A stretch of DNA of 64,000 bases from Cornus controversa (taxonomy: Eukaryota > Streptophyta > Magnoliopsida > Cornales > Cornaceae), in NCBI GenBank assembly GCA_026545225.1, contig CM048853.1, positions 40,440,755 through 40,504,754 of the forward strand, read 5' to 3'. Numbering within the stretch: the stretch's first letter is position 1; the number at the start of each line of letters is the position of its first letter. The position numbers and the translations under genes were made by a program. This document shows, piece after piece, positions 9,799 to 24,000 of this stretch. The notes under the pieces are model-generated. The model was not told where the DNA came from, did not search any database, and saw only the letters and a program-made list of their open reading frames with translations.

Positions 9799-11382
9799 CT
9801 AGAAACCAACAGCAGCCAGGAACTTCCTCTTGCTAACCGGTTCCTCGTGCAAAACCACAACATCTCTCACCTTGTCCAACAACTCCTCCAGTTCATTCAC
9901 ACCAAAACTCTGATAATCCAGTGGCTTCTTGTACCGTTGCTGATATATTGCTTCAAAACACCCCAAGAAAATTCGACAAGAATAGCTCACGAGTATCTCT
10001 TGAAGCTCGTACTTTAACTGTTGGAGACTTTGGTCATCAATCTCACATTGAGCAGCCATCCCCAGATCAGACTTCTCTGGTTCCCTCCTCTCTTCTTCTA
10101 CAACTACCCTTTCATCATCTGAGAACTCATCTGAAGATCCACAACCTGTGATAATATCAATACTCTCTTCCTGAGTGCCCTTCTGTTTCTTGTCCTTTTT
10201 TGCAAGAGCTAATGGAGGAGCACTTGGGCTGGCTTGTGAGTTCCGCAAGTAGACAAACTTTCTATGGCCTTTCCCCTCCACAGTCATTGTGTCTGCCATC
10301 TTCTTGAGAAGATTCACTAGTTTGAATGCCCCATATTCTGAAACATAAAGAGGCCTCCCAAAAAATTTCTGGTAGTCGGCAGGAACACGATTAAGAGGCA
10401 GACATCCTCCAGACAGTTCAAGCAGCTTTACCAGCTGCCCCTTCAAACCATTTAGGTCCCCGGGCTGTACCCACATCAAGTCATTCTGGTCACAAGAAGC
10501 AACAGGTCCAGCCGGAACTTCATCCAAACCAGATGGAAGACTGTGTGATCTCATGGTCGTAGGAAAACAAGGCATGGTGATTGAAGTACTATTGTATCCA
10601 GATAAAGACTGTGTTATCAGTGAGAAATCCCTCGGATTGTAATAGCTTTGTGAGATTCCCCTATATACTATGGCTTCTTCTTCATTCTGACCATCTGGGT
10701 TGTCACCGATGTGGCACCTCATAAAATACCCAGCAATGTCAGCTGGACCTGCACGAGGGGGAAGTAAAGCCTTGGTGGCAGGCACAAAGCCTTCCCCACG
10801 AGCCACACTAGGCCAGTCCCAAACGAAGCTACCTGCATTACAAAGGGCAGATGAAACACCCACCCCAGAAGGAATAACGAGAATCACGGTATATCCACGC
10901 TGACCAAGTATGTGAAGTGCCGGAGCAAAATCAACATCCCCAGAGATCAGCATGATGGAAGAAGGTGGAGGGTTGTCAATAGCAAAAAGAAACATGTCAA
11001 CCAAGATTGCCTTGTCAGCAGCATCCTTCCTCCCATTTGGGACATCTATGAGTTTCACACCAGTTCTTTGGCAGCCCTCTCTTAGTCGCCTGGGGAAGGC
11101 ATTAAAATCCCCATAGGCAGAAAACATTGTAACAGCTCCTCTAATTACAGGATGGACCCGTAACGCCATTCTGATGTTCCCGGCCACATCTTCTGGGCGT
11201 ACATCACTTGGGACAGGACAGTTCTCAATGTCCCAGAGAATAGCTAGAGGAGCATGTGAGGAGTTTTGGCTCTGCTGCAATGGAGGTGGTGTGTTAATGT
11301 TTGGATAATCCATATGTGTCACACTTTGTTCTGAGGATTCTGAAGACAATACCAAGGCCGATGTATTTGGATTAGCCATCAT
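9799..11382 (-). CDS. NYN-domain putative RNase with LOTUS/OST-HTH domains (MARF1-like)
   Basis: An intronless coding region of 527 codons. Residues about 46-195 form a NYN (PIN-like) nuclease domain: acidic residues expected at the metal site are visible at Asp51 (LWDIENCPVP), Asp123 and Asp129 (DKAILVDM), and Asp149/Asp151 (SGDVDF). Residues about 307-380 look like a LOTUS/OST-HTH domain (GLKGQLVKLLELSGGCLPL), and 451-522 may be a second divergent one. A charged linker (KKDKKQKG, SSDEFSDDERVVVEEE) joins them. In the MARF1/limkain-b1 family this pairing is used for RNA binding and cleavage; plant members are usually annotated only as putative endonuclease. Start chosen at the first ATG after a clear 3' splice site at 11407. 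A broken partial copy lies at 1370-2480. Confidence 0.92.
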   Translation of the reverse strand: MMANPNTSALVLSSESSEQSVTHMDYPNINTPPPLQQSQNSSHAPLAILWDIENCPVPSDVRPEDVAGNIRMALRVHPVIRGAVTMFSAYGDFNAFPRRLREGCQRTGVKLIDVPNGRKDAADKAILVDMFLFAIDNPPPSSIMLISGDVDFAPALHILGQRGYTVILVIPSGVGVSSALCNAGSFVWDWPSVARGEGFVPATKALLPPRAGPADIAGYFMRCHIGDNPDGQNEEEAIVYRGISQSYYNPRDFSLITQSLSGYNSTSITMPCFPTTMRSHSLPSGLDEVPAGPVASCDQNDLMWVQPGDLNGLKGQLVKLLELSGGCLPLNRVPADYQKFFGRPLYVSEYGAFKLVNLLKKMADTMTVEGKGHRKFVYLRNSQASPSAPPLALAKKDKKQKGTQEESIDIITGCGSSDEFSDDERVVVEEERREPEKSDLGMAAQCEIDDQSLQQLKYELQEILVSYSCRIFLGCFEAIYQQRYKKPLDYQSFGVNELEELLDKVRDVVVLHEEPVSKRKFLAAVGF

Positions 11383-14250
11383 TGTCTCGTTAAAGCTTAA
11401 AGGTTCCTGTAAATGACCAAGAAATGAAATTATAATCAGCTATACAACAAGGAGCCTTTCAAAATATTTTCAATTTATAGCCCAATATGAATATAAACAA
11501 AGAAGGGGAGATAGGCACCAGGTTGAGTGGGGTGGGGTTGAAAATGAGGCTGAACTAATAATTTGACCAGCTTTACATTCCATATTTGACAACGAAAAAT
11601 TATATTCAAGATTTGGCAAAAGAAGAAGGGCAAGATTGCATAAGTCGCAGTAACATAAACACAATAAATCACTGCTAATATCAAAATAACATAAATGTAA
11701 TATCTTGCTTCCAACATTCATTCAATTGCCCAAATCCTCAGATGCGTACAAACAACCTAACAATGAAAAAAGGGTACTTGTATCTAACCTTATTCATCAA
11801 GATATCAGACTCAATAAAGTACCTGAACAATATCCAAGTGTTGCCACCATGGCTTCAAAACACTAAGCTAGAAAAAATAAGGGGGAGGGAGAAAAAAACT
11901 TCTTACAAGAACCAAAAATCAATAAATGAAAAGGGAAAAAAATCCTGAATTCTAAATGTTCAAGAAAGAGAGGACTGAATTTGACCAGCTGCAATGCAAT
12001 GAGAAGTAATAGGCAACAACTACTCACATTACTAGGCTAAAATATCCTCACAAATACGGGCAAACCAATGAGCCTCTTAGTGAAGGATTTTCTAGACAAG
12101 TATCTTCCACTACACTAACGACACTCTCCACCAACATATATCCTGGAACATATTGGGACACTCCCAAATAGGAACAACTCTAGACCAACATCTTTAATTT
12201 CTAATAGTATCTGTCGATCACATCTCAACTCTATAGGATATAGTAGACAGATAAAGAACTTCATACTACAGCTTGGTAGAATTTTACCACCAAAAGCTTA
12301 GCCCAAAAGTAATTGGAAATGCCCTCAATCTGACATTGTGAAATGGGCCCAACATATTTCACGAGTCAGCTAAACAACAAAGACAACAATCAATTGCAAA
12401 ATCTCCCAACAAATACAAAAAGGGTAATTCCTGCTATATCAACATTGAATCTTTCTCATTTCACCATATCATATGCAAAGATTTGAATTCTCAAAGAAAA
12501 GATACAGTTTCAATCAGACTAGAGAAAACAGTTACTTCTTTACCTACTCGTTTCATCATCTATCAAAGCAAATGGTCCAAGTCACAAATAGTGTGAATAA
12601 ACATTAACCAATTCATGTCGTGCTTCTATTTTTCATTCATTTATTTTTTATTTTAACTGACAATGCAAGAATATGAATTCAGAAAAACCATAAATAGGAA
12701 AGAAAAATCATTAATTTTCTAGAAGAAAACTTCCTAAATTTGAAGGAACTATGAAGATAAAATTAGAGCCAAGAATGAGATCATCATAGGACATGGAAAT
12801 AATGAAATCCCATGGCACATACAATGATAAAAATTAACATAATACCAATCTTTAACTGATCTTAGTTGGTATAAGTCAGTACATCAACCTAGGACCAAGC
12901 ATGAAACTGAGTTTAGGACAAGGATAACAAAACAAGATTTTGGCTGACAATGGTTATGGTGGTTGTGATGATCAAGCTGGACATCGACTTGGAGACAACG
13001 TTTAACTTCAATCGGTTTACCTATCACAGTTCGAGATCTTTTGAAAGCAACTCAAAATCCCCCACCAACTAACTTGTGGTTACAATATCCAGCAATATGC
13101 ATATTTATGGCCTACAACAAATTACTTATTGGTAGTAGAAAGTCTTGACAATAAAGAGAGAGCCCACAAGAACTTCATGAAGGGATCACCTTCCCATTGC
13201 ATTCAAAATTCTGTTGGATCGGGAGTAATACAATAAATCATACATATTTGTTCTCTAGTCATCATTTTTTATTAACTTTTGGGTACCACTTGGGCCTCAA
13301 GGCCTGTGGTACACTCTAGTAAATTAGATTGATGCACAACCATCATCTGCAAATGATAGCAGTGATTACAAATTTACAACAGAAAAATGTATATACTATC
13401 TTAAGACAACAAGAACAGAGTATACAAGTTAAAAAATTCATCTTGCAAAAACAAAACAAAACGAAAAGGGTGTTCTATGTAGATGTGGTTAATAATCTGA
13501 AGCAGTAAGTAAAGATAATGTTATAACTGAACCAGTAAGCTAATTCAATGGTACAAACGCAATACCATATCAAAAGGGTAAACTGAAATAAGATTCCAAA
13601 ATTAAAGACATATACAACATGGTTCATCCATGAGTTGCCTAATTCATATAATGATTTCCCACACACAAGTCGATTCCCAATACCCGCATTACAAACTAAA
13701 GATTCAGCTAAGATTCTCATATTTTTGTCTAACGATTCAATGAATTATGATAAATCACTACAAAAATATTAGAATAAAAGGTGAAACTATGCCATCAAAA
13801 CCCAGAAACAAAACCACAATTAATCAAAAACAAACAAAAAATAAAAAGAAAATTACCTCATAGAGCCAATTCTCCCTATACACAGCTCCAATAGAGATTA
13901 CGCCCGTCCCTAAAACATAAATAACTCAATTGAAATCGAATGATCGACAAATCTATAACGATTCAAACGATCGCTCTGTTCTTGAGTCGACAATAGCATA
14001 TAAACAAGCTATCAAAAAACCTAGATTCCTAATAACAATAATAAGAAGAAACAAACAAGCGAATAAAGTCTCATGCTTCTTCAGAGAATCTCAATTCGAA
14101 ACCTCATACATACACATACATACATACATACATACATATAACACGTTTATATTCAGAGAGAGTAGAGAGAGAACCTGCCCAAAGATGAAGGCTTTTCTGT
14201 GAGTTGTTTGAGAGCTGAGAGCTTTAGCAAACAATGAGCGATTACTGAAG
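11383..14250 (-). other. 5'-UTR exons and introns of the NYN gene
   Basis: On the minus strand a donor follows TTTGGGCAG at 14175 (gt at 14174-14173). A second small non-coding exon spans 13857-13909, with acceptor tttag and donor TGAG/gtaatt. The coding exon opens at 11406 after tttacag. This gives two leader introns of about 0.26 kb and 2.45 kb. No reading frame of note lies in the larger one. The exact cap site, about 14250, is a guess. Leader introns this long are often seen in plant housekeeping genes. Splice sites read by eye. Confidence 0.6.
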
Positions 14251-14530
14251 ATTAGTGCTGTGACGGTGTTGATGGGCCTCGTCTTGGATATAATAATATG
14301 GGCCGAGAATTTCTTTTTTTTTTTTTTTTTTTCTTTCCACTTTTTATTAGGTATGTGAATTGTGGACGGGTATATTTCTGAATAAAATATAACAAGCTTA
14401 ACCGACATATAAATCTTTTATTTATTTTTTTTTTTTTTTTGTGATGATATATAATTCCCAATGTTTCATTTGAAAAAAAATAATAATAAAAAATACCACT
14501 AGACTGCCCACTGGTGGTATAAATTATTAA

Positions 14531-15467
14531 AAAAATTCCTTATAAATCTTCCTCTTCAATAGTAAGGACTAATAAGTCCTAAAAAGTTTTGTTAGGACAA
14601 TTAAGTCCTATTTTTAACAAATATTTTCAATTAAGTTCATAATTCTATTAACAACAATTTTTTTTCAAACATTACTCTTTCTCATAAATGTCTTAAATGT
14701 TTTTTTAATTAACATACTAAATATAAATTTACCTCTAATTTTTATAATTACTATCAATTTACAATAATAATGAAAAAGCACATAATTTTAATTGCTACCA
14801 AAATTAGCAAATATTTAAAATATTTAACAAGTTATTTAAATTCCACCAATTGTAATAACAATAAATATTAAATCAAGCCCAAAAGATTCACAATCTTTTT
14901 CAATGAGGTGTATTTATGTATAATTAATAAATTATTTAAAATTTTCACTTTTTTATTTATATTGTTTTACAATTATGTAATTTCATGAATTAAAGGTAAT
15001 TTTATGTAAATTTAAGAATATGTTACACATACATATATATTTAAAGTTGAGAAATGCTAAACGTCATGAAATTTTATCATTAATTGTCTTCATGAATGAT
15101 GTGACAAGTGATAATACCATTGACATTCCGTGTATAGGAGAAATCCCACCAATACTAACTCACCATTTAATTGCCACATCATTCAAGATAAAAATTCATG
15201 AAATATTTTCATGACGTGTAGCATTGCTCTTTAAAGTTTATTAAGATGGTATAAATATTTTTTTGAATAATTTTATATAAAAATGACATTAATGATATTT
15301 CTATAAAATAAAAAGCGGACATCATTGGAAGAAAACCAATGTGATTGGAATTATGAACTTAATTGAAAATATTAATTAAAAGTGTGACTTAATTGTCATA
15401 ACAAAATTTTTATACAACTTAATGGTCTTTACAACTAAAAAGTAGGACTTATAAGAAATTTTTCCTA
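14531..15467. mobile_element. Long-TIR DNA element (MULE/foldback type) with a nested MITE
   Basis: About 130 bp at 14531-14660 are the reverse complement, with mismatches, of about 15340-15467. The shared core includes aattaagtcctatttttaac versus its inverse, and ttttcaattaagttcataatt at the inner edge. The interior is AT-rich without a coding frame and carries a separate 181-bp MITE. Long terminal inverted repeats of this kind fit non-autonomous Mutator-like or foldback elements. A convincing target-site duplication was not found, so the exact ends are approximate. Confidence 0.55.
15049..15229. mobile_element. 181-bp MITE, Mutator-type, with 9-bp TSD
   Basis: Terminal inverted repeats: GAGAAATGCTAAACGTCATG at the left and, inverted, GAGCAATGCTACACGTCATG at the right. 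It is flanked by the exact 9-bp direct repeat TTTAAAGTT (15040-15048 and 15230-15238), a length typical of Mutator-like elements. A second copy of the same family lies in intron 4 of the laccase gene at 59614-59795. It sits inside the larger inverted-repeat element 14531-15467. Confidence 0.85.
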
Positions 15468-15902
15468 AATTTTATACTTGACTTATCCATCTTTATTGCT
15501 CTTAAGCTTTGAGAGATGAACACAGTATTTCACTTTTTTTTTTCAAAAAAATAAAATAAAATGATATAATTTCATTTTAAAAAATATGCTTAGACTCCAC
15601 AATTATTGTTAAAAAAAACAAGAATCCTTACCCTTCATTTTTGAGGAATAATTTTCATTTCATTTATTAAAAGATTTAAGTATAGTTTAAGAGAGAAAAA
15701 ATTAAGTGTGAATATCATCTCCCTAAACAATTAATTTTAAAAAGTCAAAATAAAACAGTAATTTTGAATAATTTATTTTTGTTGCCTCAAATAGCAACAC
15801 AAAGTTGCAGCAAAACTCTCCCACCTGCACCCTAATGCTCTAAAGCCCAAGTTGACCGTCGAATGTGTTAATGCTGTGAAATAATATTTAAAGGTGAGAG
15901 TG

Positions 15903-15904
15903 TG

Positions 15905-15940
<36 letters not shown>

Positions 15941-15947
15941 TATATAA
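15903..15947. repeat. (TA)n microsatellite
   Basis: Alternating TA run interrupted by single G residues. No further function visible. Confidence 0.9.
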
Positions 15948-16472
15948 AGATTGTTTCACTTTAGAATGATAACAACGATAAAGTGTTAAGAATTTTCAAA
16001 AGAATAGTAATAGATTGTTTAAGAATTGTTAGAATTATATATTTTGATTTCTTATAGTATATACTTGATTCACTCTATGTGAATAATAGTTAACTTATAA
16101 TTTTATTTTTTTCAACAAGTAAGTTTACATTACCAACGTTACATAATAGAAATAGTTTTTGGATGTGTTATAAAAAAATTTAATGTTTTGGGTGTTATAA
16201 TAAAATTTTAATTTATTTTTTTATGTGCTTTAAACTAGTATATACAAAAGTTTACCATAGATGAATTGTAGAAAGAGTAATGGGGTGGGATACTGTGAAT
16301 TTTTCTAAGCTACTCATGAATATCTAAGCTTACACTTGATTTGTATCCAATATATTCAACTTTTTAAAATTTAGGAATATCTAAACTAAAGCAAATAATT
16401 TCCATAATACATCATGTAATTATAAAATAATTAAGATCTTATTTAGAATTATTTTCTAATTTTAATTATTAG

Positions 16473-17038
16473 GTTAGGAGTGCTCAAAAAACTAATAGAA
16501 TTGAAAATTGAACCGTTCACTGTGATTTTGATTTTAAATTTTAAAAACTGTTACACAGTATATATATCATAACTGTTATTAGTTAGACATAAATAAATAA
16601 AACTCCTTTAATGATTAACCTATCATATTGATAATGTTATCAGATGAACCAGTGACATTAACCATACAAAAAAAGAATTACCAACCTGTAAATTCCCCAT
16701 AAGCATGCACTGTGAAATTCATTTATTTGGCAGACAAAGTGCATACAATGAGAACCAAGGTACCAACATGTTAAAAATGTGAAGATCCAAAGTTAAAGCG
16801 TCCAGGACAACACCCAGTCCAACATGTCTACTTTCCAAAAGAGGTTGATGAATTGATGGTTGCAGACCCACAATTACTTGATGGACTTAAAACTAAGCGC
16901 ACAAACAATCCAAATCGTAACAGTAAAAGTCGGAATTAAACTGAATTGAACTCAACTCAACAGTTCTGGTTTCAAAATTAAGAAATCGTTAGAATCGGTT
17001 CCGACTTTGTCAATAATCGAATCGTTTGCACCCCTAGT
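16473..17038. mobile_element. hAT-like MITE related to the copy at 47817-48251
   Basis: The right end, inverted, reads CACTAGGGGTGCAAACGATT, and the left end reads TTAGGAGTGCTCAAAAAACT. The inner motif accgttcactgtgattttga is shared with the element at 47817-48251, whose ends are GTAGGGGTGTACAAAG and its inverse. The interior is AT-rich without a coding frame. Ends are diverged and no clean target-site duplication was recognised. Confidence 0.5.
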
Positions 17039-17039
17039 G

Positions 17040-18079
17040 ATGGTTTGACAAGTTAAAAGCCTTTTTAATTTAAAAACTCATCTTTTAATGAAATTGAGAA
17101 CACAATAAAATTGTTGCTTACCCAACCAATCGTTTTGGTTGAGTTTTTAATTTTTATTCTCATTGTCAAGGGTATTTTAGTCCTTTACAACATTGTGAAA
17201 AGGTGGTGTTACCTATTATTGTCCTTATTGCAAATTTTGGTATAAATTCGGATAATTTGTTGTCAAACTAGTAGAATAGGGAAAAAAAAATTCCATAAAA
17301 AAAAAAAAACTGGACAGTTTTTTGCATTTTGACCTTTTCCTAAATGATAAGAGTAAATTGCATACCCCATACAGCCTACCTTAAATACATATATGATCTA
17401 TTTGTGAAAACCTGCACAAATATCCCCTTTGAGTTAGTATTAGAACCCATTGAATTTATGTGCGTGAAATTACTATATTTATCCCATACCAATAAAATAC
17501 CCATCTCTCTCTCCACTCTCCACCCACTCCAACACCCTCATTTCCACCCACCACCACCCATTCTGAAAGGTCAGACCTTGAAAATATGCAATCCAGTAGT
17601 GACTTTTATGTCATTTTAATTTCAAACTTCTAAAATGTGCCAGTGGGTATCGTGGAATCAATGGTCAAGCACCCAATTTGGTAGGGAAATACTTTTTGCA
17701 CCAAAGCTCAAGTTTACAGTTCCAACTTAAGTTAGGAGAAGTGAAAAGAACAGCTTAGTTGAAATGATTTCCTCTTCTATCTTGTGCTGTTTCCAAATGA
17801 ATGCATCAAATACTTGGACTTTAATGTGCTAAAGAACAACAATTCAGTCCAGATTCCCAAAAAATAGGCAGAACAATTCAAATTATGTACAGAAGATAGG
17901 GTCAAAGTTCCAGAAATACTTGAACAGCCTAACAACTATGATAGTAACAAGAGATCGTGATCGTAGAAACTTTACAAGGCAGGACAACGACTGAAAAATC
18001 AAGTGATGCTAATCGGATAATATATAGAGAATTTTGATCAACTATCCTGGATGTTTTACTTGCAATAATATAGAGACAA
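17040..18079. other. 3' flank of the thioredoxin gene, no gene recognised
   Basis: AT-rich sequence with no supported coding region. 17300-17620 contains a loose repeat-like segment with a short open frame (17344-17619) that has no recognisable domain and is most likely chance. Confidence 0.4.
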
Positions 18080-21000
18080 TTATGAAGTCAGGATCTTTTC
18101 AATAGCAGCCACATAGAACTCCTTGGGCATGGTTCCAACCACAGTTTCGCGTTTCTCTCCATTCTTAAACAGCAAAACAACCGGCACAGCCTTAATATCA
18201 TAGTTCTCAGCAATTTGCGACTCATTGTCTGCGTGAAGCATAAAGCATTTTACTCTGCCAGCATACTCTGCTGCAATCTCGTCAATCACCCGGTGAACCA
18301 TCCTACAGGGTCCACACCAACTAGCATAGAATTCAACGAGGACAGGGACTTCACTGTTTAAAATCAATCTGTCCCACGAATTTCCAGTGACCACTGTAGC
18401 TGCACATTCCATATATAATGCAATTAATAGAGCCACTCAATGTTTCACCATATATGTCATCGATATCTAAGCATACAGGGTCAATGTATACACTACTTTA
18501 TACTGAAGAGGAAAAAAAGCAAGAAAAAAGAAAACTATACCAATCAAAAAATAGGATCAGCTTCTACTTCAACCTCCATATTTATTTTCCTGACACAATT
18601 TGAAAACATTGTTTCAAAAGGCAATAATATATATTTCCCAGGGGTTCTAATCTTTCACATGGTTTTAGCTGTTTCTTGAAAAAATTTACAACTTGCCGAA
18701 TAACCATCTCTCTCTGATGTGTGTATAGTATTTGTGTGTGTAATACTTTAGTAGGTTGCGAATTTTTTATAGTAAAAATATCACAAAAACCCTGATCTTT
18801 ACAAAGAGTAAGAATATGGATTAAGGGGAGAAAGCCTCTGCCTCGCCCTTCACAATGCCCAGTTGCCCACTCTTTATATTCTTTTTTTCATAATTAATTC
18901 TTATCAAGTCAGCGATATCTTTGGCCTAGAGACAACTGGCAACATAGAGCCAAAAGCAGATGGCAAGATTGAATCCCATTGTATAAAAAAAAACAAAAAG
19001 AGAAGGAAAAGGAAAAAGACAACCCAACAAAGACACTTGGGCAAACACTACTAAACTAAGAAGGTAGAGTGTGCATTTGATCCTTTAATTTGCCTGCGCT
19101 TTATTAAACATTGAACCAGCAGAATGGCTCACATTTTAACACAAGGAACTATTAACATTACATAAACACCCAAACAAAATTATAATAGCAAAAGCAGAAA
19201 GAGTTACTAATCTCGCAACAACCAGACATGGTGTGACATCTACTGTATTCAAGAACCATAATTTTAAGCAAAGACACTCAAGTTGAAATTATAATTGTGC
19301 AGTTCAGAAATAAGAAGGATAAGAACGAGCAACAAAACAAAAACCGAAACACATTAATTTCAGCAATTATACTATTTTTATGAAAAAACTAAACTAAACT
19401 AAACTACTACTACTAAAAGGCCAAGGTACACCCTTGCTTTTAATCCTGTTCTGGAACCAATCTTTTCTTTCCATGAAATAACATTATATTTGTTTATTCT
19501 GTTTCTAAATTAATGGGCAGAACTATAATAGTAATATTCTACCAGATACCACTCAAAAATTCTACTACAAGAATCTTAATCTTGTGCATCATGCACAAAC
19601 TGCAGTCTAGTTCACAATCAGGGGCTCGCCTAGGCTACATATAGTCTGGGGACCAAAGTGTTGAAATTAACCATTGGTACCCATATATGTTCATAGTATT
19701 TCCAGAGAGATTGATAATATTCTGTTAGGTTTTCATGCATGTTGTAGTGATTGGTATAGGCTTACTTTGCCTTCTCCATCATCTTTAAAATTGTAAGTAA
19801 CCTTAAGGCTGCATTGTGGTGTTAGAGCTTTGGTTTAGAAGAATTTGAAATCACAAGAAAATTTGTTTGTTATATTCGAATACCGGTTATGATAAAAACT
19901 CCTGAGAGAATGTAATTACCAGTTTGTTGACAAATTGAACGTCCCACGCTTAAAAATTCATTTATTTCTTGCTTTAGCATTAGAAGCTCAATTGGTCATC
20001 CTGCACTTAGCAAATACCAGTAGCTCTGCATTGCATAATTTATCATTTTTTGTTGCTGCCACCTCATTCTCAGGTGTCATAATTTCTATTTTCAGGGGTC
20101 TTTAAGTAGTTTTATTCATTGTCCAAGCAGTTTTCAGGTCATAGTTACTGATTTTTGTTTGTTTTTTGAAGTGTCAAAAGAGGGTCTAGAGTGCCGTTGC
20201 TTAGTCTTTATGCATTGGGTCACTTGCAAGTTGAGCTAGTATTTCCACAACTAATAACTGTAATCAGAATCCCCTCAGATAGTCTTGACAAGATGCACTT
20301 CGGTGCCAACAAGAAGCAATGAACAAATTCAAACCCAAACTGAGTGACTTAATCGCATGGTGTGTGAGTTACAAGTGAATGCACCTCCATAAACCCAAAT
20401 TTGAGATGATACTAGACCATAGAGGTGGCCCAAGAGAGTGGTGAAAAGAACAACTTTGAAGAAGTTGCTCCAAAATAGAGGGTGTAGGAGTCAAAGAGTA
20501 GATGGTAGGTGTTAGAGGGGCTAACTTGTCCCACATCGGATCCGGATGGGGAAGGACTTGGACATATAAGGGTGGGTATGCAGCACTACCTAATAGCTTA
20601 GGCTTTTGGATTAGAGGGCAAGCGCCCGGCCCGTTATATTTGGTATCAGAGCCAAACCCAGTCCTTAGTCCGGTGTCACGCCAAGCGCTCGGGCCCAGAA
20701 GTGTCCAGGTAGGCAGTGTGGCCCGACCACAACGAGGTCGTTGCGAGTTAGGGTGGGGGAGAATGTTAGAGGGGCTAACTTGTCCCACATCGGATCCGGA
20801 TGGTAAGGACTTGGTCATATAAAGGTGGGTATGCAGCATTACCTAATAGCTTAAGCTTTTGAGTTAGAGGGCAAGCGCCCAACCTGTTACAATAAGGGCC
20901 TCTTAGAGGCTACAGATATTGATAAAAGGAGGACCAAGGCATTAATTTGAGGGTAGCCTACAGCCTGGGGAGTTCTTAGATCGGATTGAAAAGGTAGATC

Positions 21001-24000
21001 AGCTTTCAGTAGGAAGACATGCCTAATAAGAAGGTTGCTTAGGGAAAAAATAAGAAGAAGAAGAAGGTCAAATTTGTTTGATCAAAACTAGAAGGACATG
21101 TTCTTATTTGGTGGAAGCAAGTCCAAAATAATAGGATCACATGAAAAGAAAATATTAGGTCATTGGATCACATAAAAGAGAAACTTCAGGGAAAGTTCCT
21201 CCCTTCTGATTATTTTAAGAAGCTTTTCAAAAAGTTTCACAACTTGCAACCAAAACAAAAAAGTGTGGACGAATACACAAAAGAGTTTTATATGTTCCAA
21301 GCTCGAAATGGTTTAAGGAAGACAAAGAGTATTAATTATAAAACTGTTCTCCATGATTTAGTACAACTAGATGATGTGTATCACCATGAAACTAAGGTAG
21401 TCTAGGTAGATAGTCAACTTAGACAATCGACAATCTGTAGAATAAATATGACTCAGGGGGCAACACATTTTTAAGTGGGAGAACTCAAGTAGGACGAAGA
21501 GTGTCCAATGAGATTCAAAATTTAACGCCTCCTAGGTCCACTAAAGCCACTTATAGTGTTGTCGATAAAGTTAGAGGTATCCTTAGGCTCAAAATTTTGC
21601 ATTCAATTTCTTTTAAGTATGGTCAACCGGACATAACCCATCAAGAGAAAATGTCTACTATCTTGATATTTGATAGATCAAGCAATAGATGATCCTAATC
21701 CTGATGATGATTCAGATTTTGAGGAGTCATTTGCAGGGGATGATACTGAAATCTGAGCATAGAAAGTAGATGGTGACAGGGATGGTCAATTTCTTGTAAT
21801 TCATTGCATCATAATGGCTTCTAAGGTCTCTTTAGATGATAGATGGCTGAAAGAAGTCTTTTCCACATTATTTACACGCTTGGGAAGAAGCTGTGTTCAA
21901 TTGTCAGTGATAGTGGAAGCACTGAGAACTCCTCCTCCCAAGTGATTTATTGGCAAGCTTAATTTGAAATTTGAGAAATTAGATAAACAATAAAAGGTGA
22001 GTCGAATGAAAGATGAGGGGAAGTCCCTCTCATTAGCAGCTGTCTACTGAAATTCCTCAATTGGGAAGAATTATAAGGACAAGGTCTGATGCTGCATAGT
22101 ATCACTATACCACTAAAGGCATCTTTTAGGACATCCAAGGCAGTGTAGTAGAAGTACACAACGTGATGGAGAGGAGAACATCTACACCTTCAAAAAAGAC
22201 AACTAAGAAATAGTTGGAACAAGACTTTGTTAAATTGAGTTAAGTTGCCTCAAAAGGATCAAAGATGCCTAGAAAGAAGGTGGACCAACCTCTAGCCTAA
22301 AATAGAGCACCACTGAGATTAATTTTAGGAGTGAATATCAATAAATTAGGATACAACCAGTGTGGAAGACATATAGTGAGATTAGAGGGGATCTTTTAGC
22401 TTGTCATGCTCCAAAGCCCCAACACATTTAAAGGATGATGAACCAAGTCCTTAGACCTTTCAACTTACGAGGATGAGTTACTACATTTTGGGCAAGCAAT
22501 ATAGGTCTCGTGAGAAAATCAACTTTATGTCAACCTAAAAATGCATATTCTTTATCAACAATGTGACTTTTCTTGCATGTATTGTATCAGAAGATTCCAT
22601 TAACCCATAAAAGTTGAAGTCATCAAAAACCGGCCTAACTCAAGAATATTGAGGAAGTTCCTCATGGACTAGCTTTATTTTATAGACATTTCATTAGAAA
22701 ATTTAACCCCTGATAACTCCCATAAGTGATTGAATTAAAAAGAGCTCCTTAAGTGGACCCCAAAAGCAAAGAATCATTGTCTAAAGGCCAAGATGACTAG
22801 TGATCCATTATTACCACTGCCATATTTTGATAGGATGTGAAAAGTTGACTCTGATGCCTCCCATGTAAAGAAAGGAGTTGTCATGAGTCAGGAAGGAAAG
22901 ATAGCCTGTTGCATTCTTCAGTGAGAAGCTAAACGAGGAAATGTCTAGATATATCATTATTAAAGCTTGAAAAGTGGAAGCATTACCTTATCCATAGGGA
23001 ATTTCTGTTGACAATGGTGCTTAAAATATCTGAATTCCCCAAAAAGTTACTAAAAGACATTCTAGGTGGTCATCGTTTCTTCAATACTCATTTAACTTAA
23101 GCCATAAGGCATGGTCTTTAATTGAGCAACAGATGCATTAAGCAGATACTCATGCTTGCTCGTGACTATGAGGCGGACAGTTGTCTCTACTGATTCCTTG
23201 AGAGACTAGTATGATAGCAATCCAGTTTTATATCCTCTTTAGGAGCTATTTCTGTTTGGTACTGGTGCATTGGATCCTAATGGTATTTTATTCCATGGTA
23301 CAATCTTTGTATCTTGAAGGGCCTCTTCATAAGGATCATTCATGAATATGTTGTGGTGGCTTAGGCGATTACTTTGGATAGACAAAAAATCATTGTTTAT
23401 GCAGAATAAAGGCACTTTCAGCTTACATTGAGGAGAAATATCATTCACTTTGTGAGTAGGTGTTGCATTTGTCAACCATTTAATGGTCACTCGCAGAATG
23501 CAACTCACTGAACACGGGTCTATACACACTCCTCTACTAGAAATCTAGAACCTAGTAGCTCTAAAGATGGTGTTAACATGAAATTATTATTTTTTTAGGA
23601 AGGTAGATTCTGTCATAGATATATTATCTAAGAAGGCTCATTTTATTCCGTGCCAGAAAACCTCTGATGCATCACATGTATCACTTCAAATAGAGACACC
23701 AATTTTTTTATGTCATTTTGGAGAACATTGGGGAGTAGACTTGGAACAACTTCTTAATTTAGTGGTGACTATCATCCCTAGACAATTGGCTAAATAGAGG
23801 AGGTTAGCTGCATCCTAGGTGATTCAATAAGATGTTTAGCTAGCAAGCCACCACATTAATGGAACCTATACTCCATTTTTTCTCCTTTACCTTCTATCTC
23901 TCTAACCTTCTCCACACTTCTTTGATTCTTCTCTTGTGGTAGTTGGAAGTTGGAGGCTTTTTCTACGCCACTCATTGCTCGTTTTTACTTATGGAGGCCT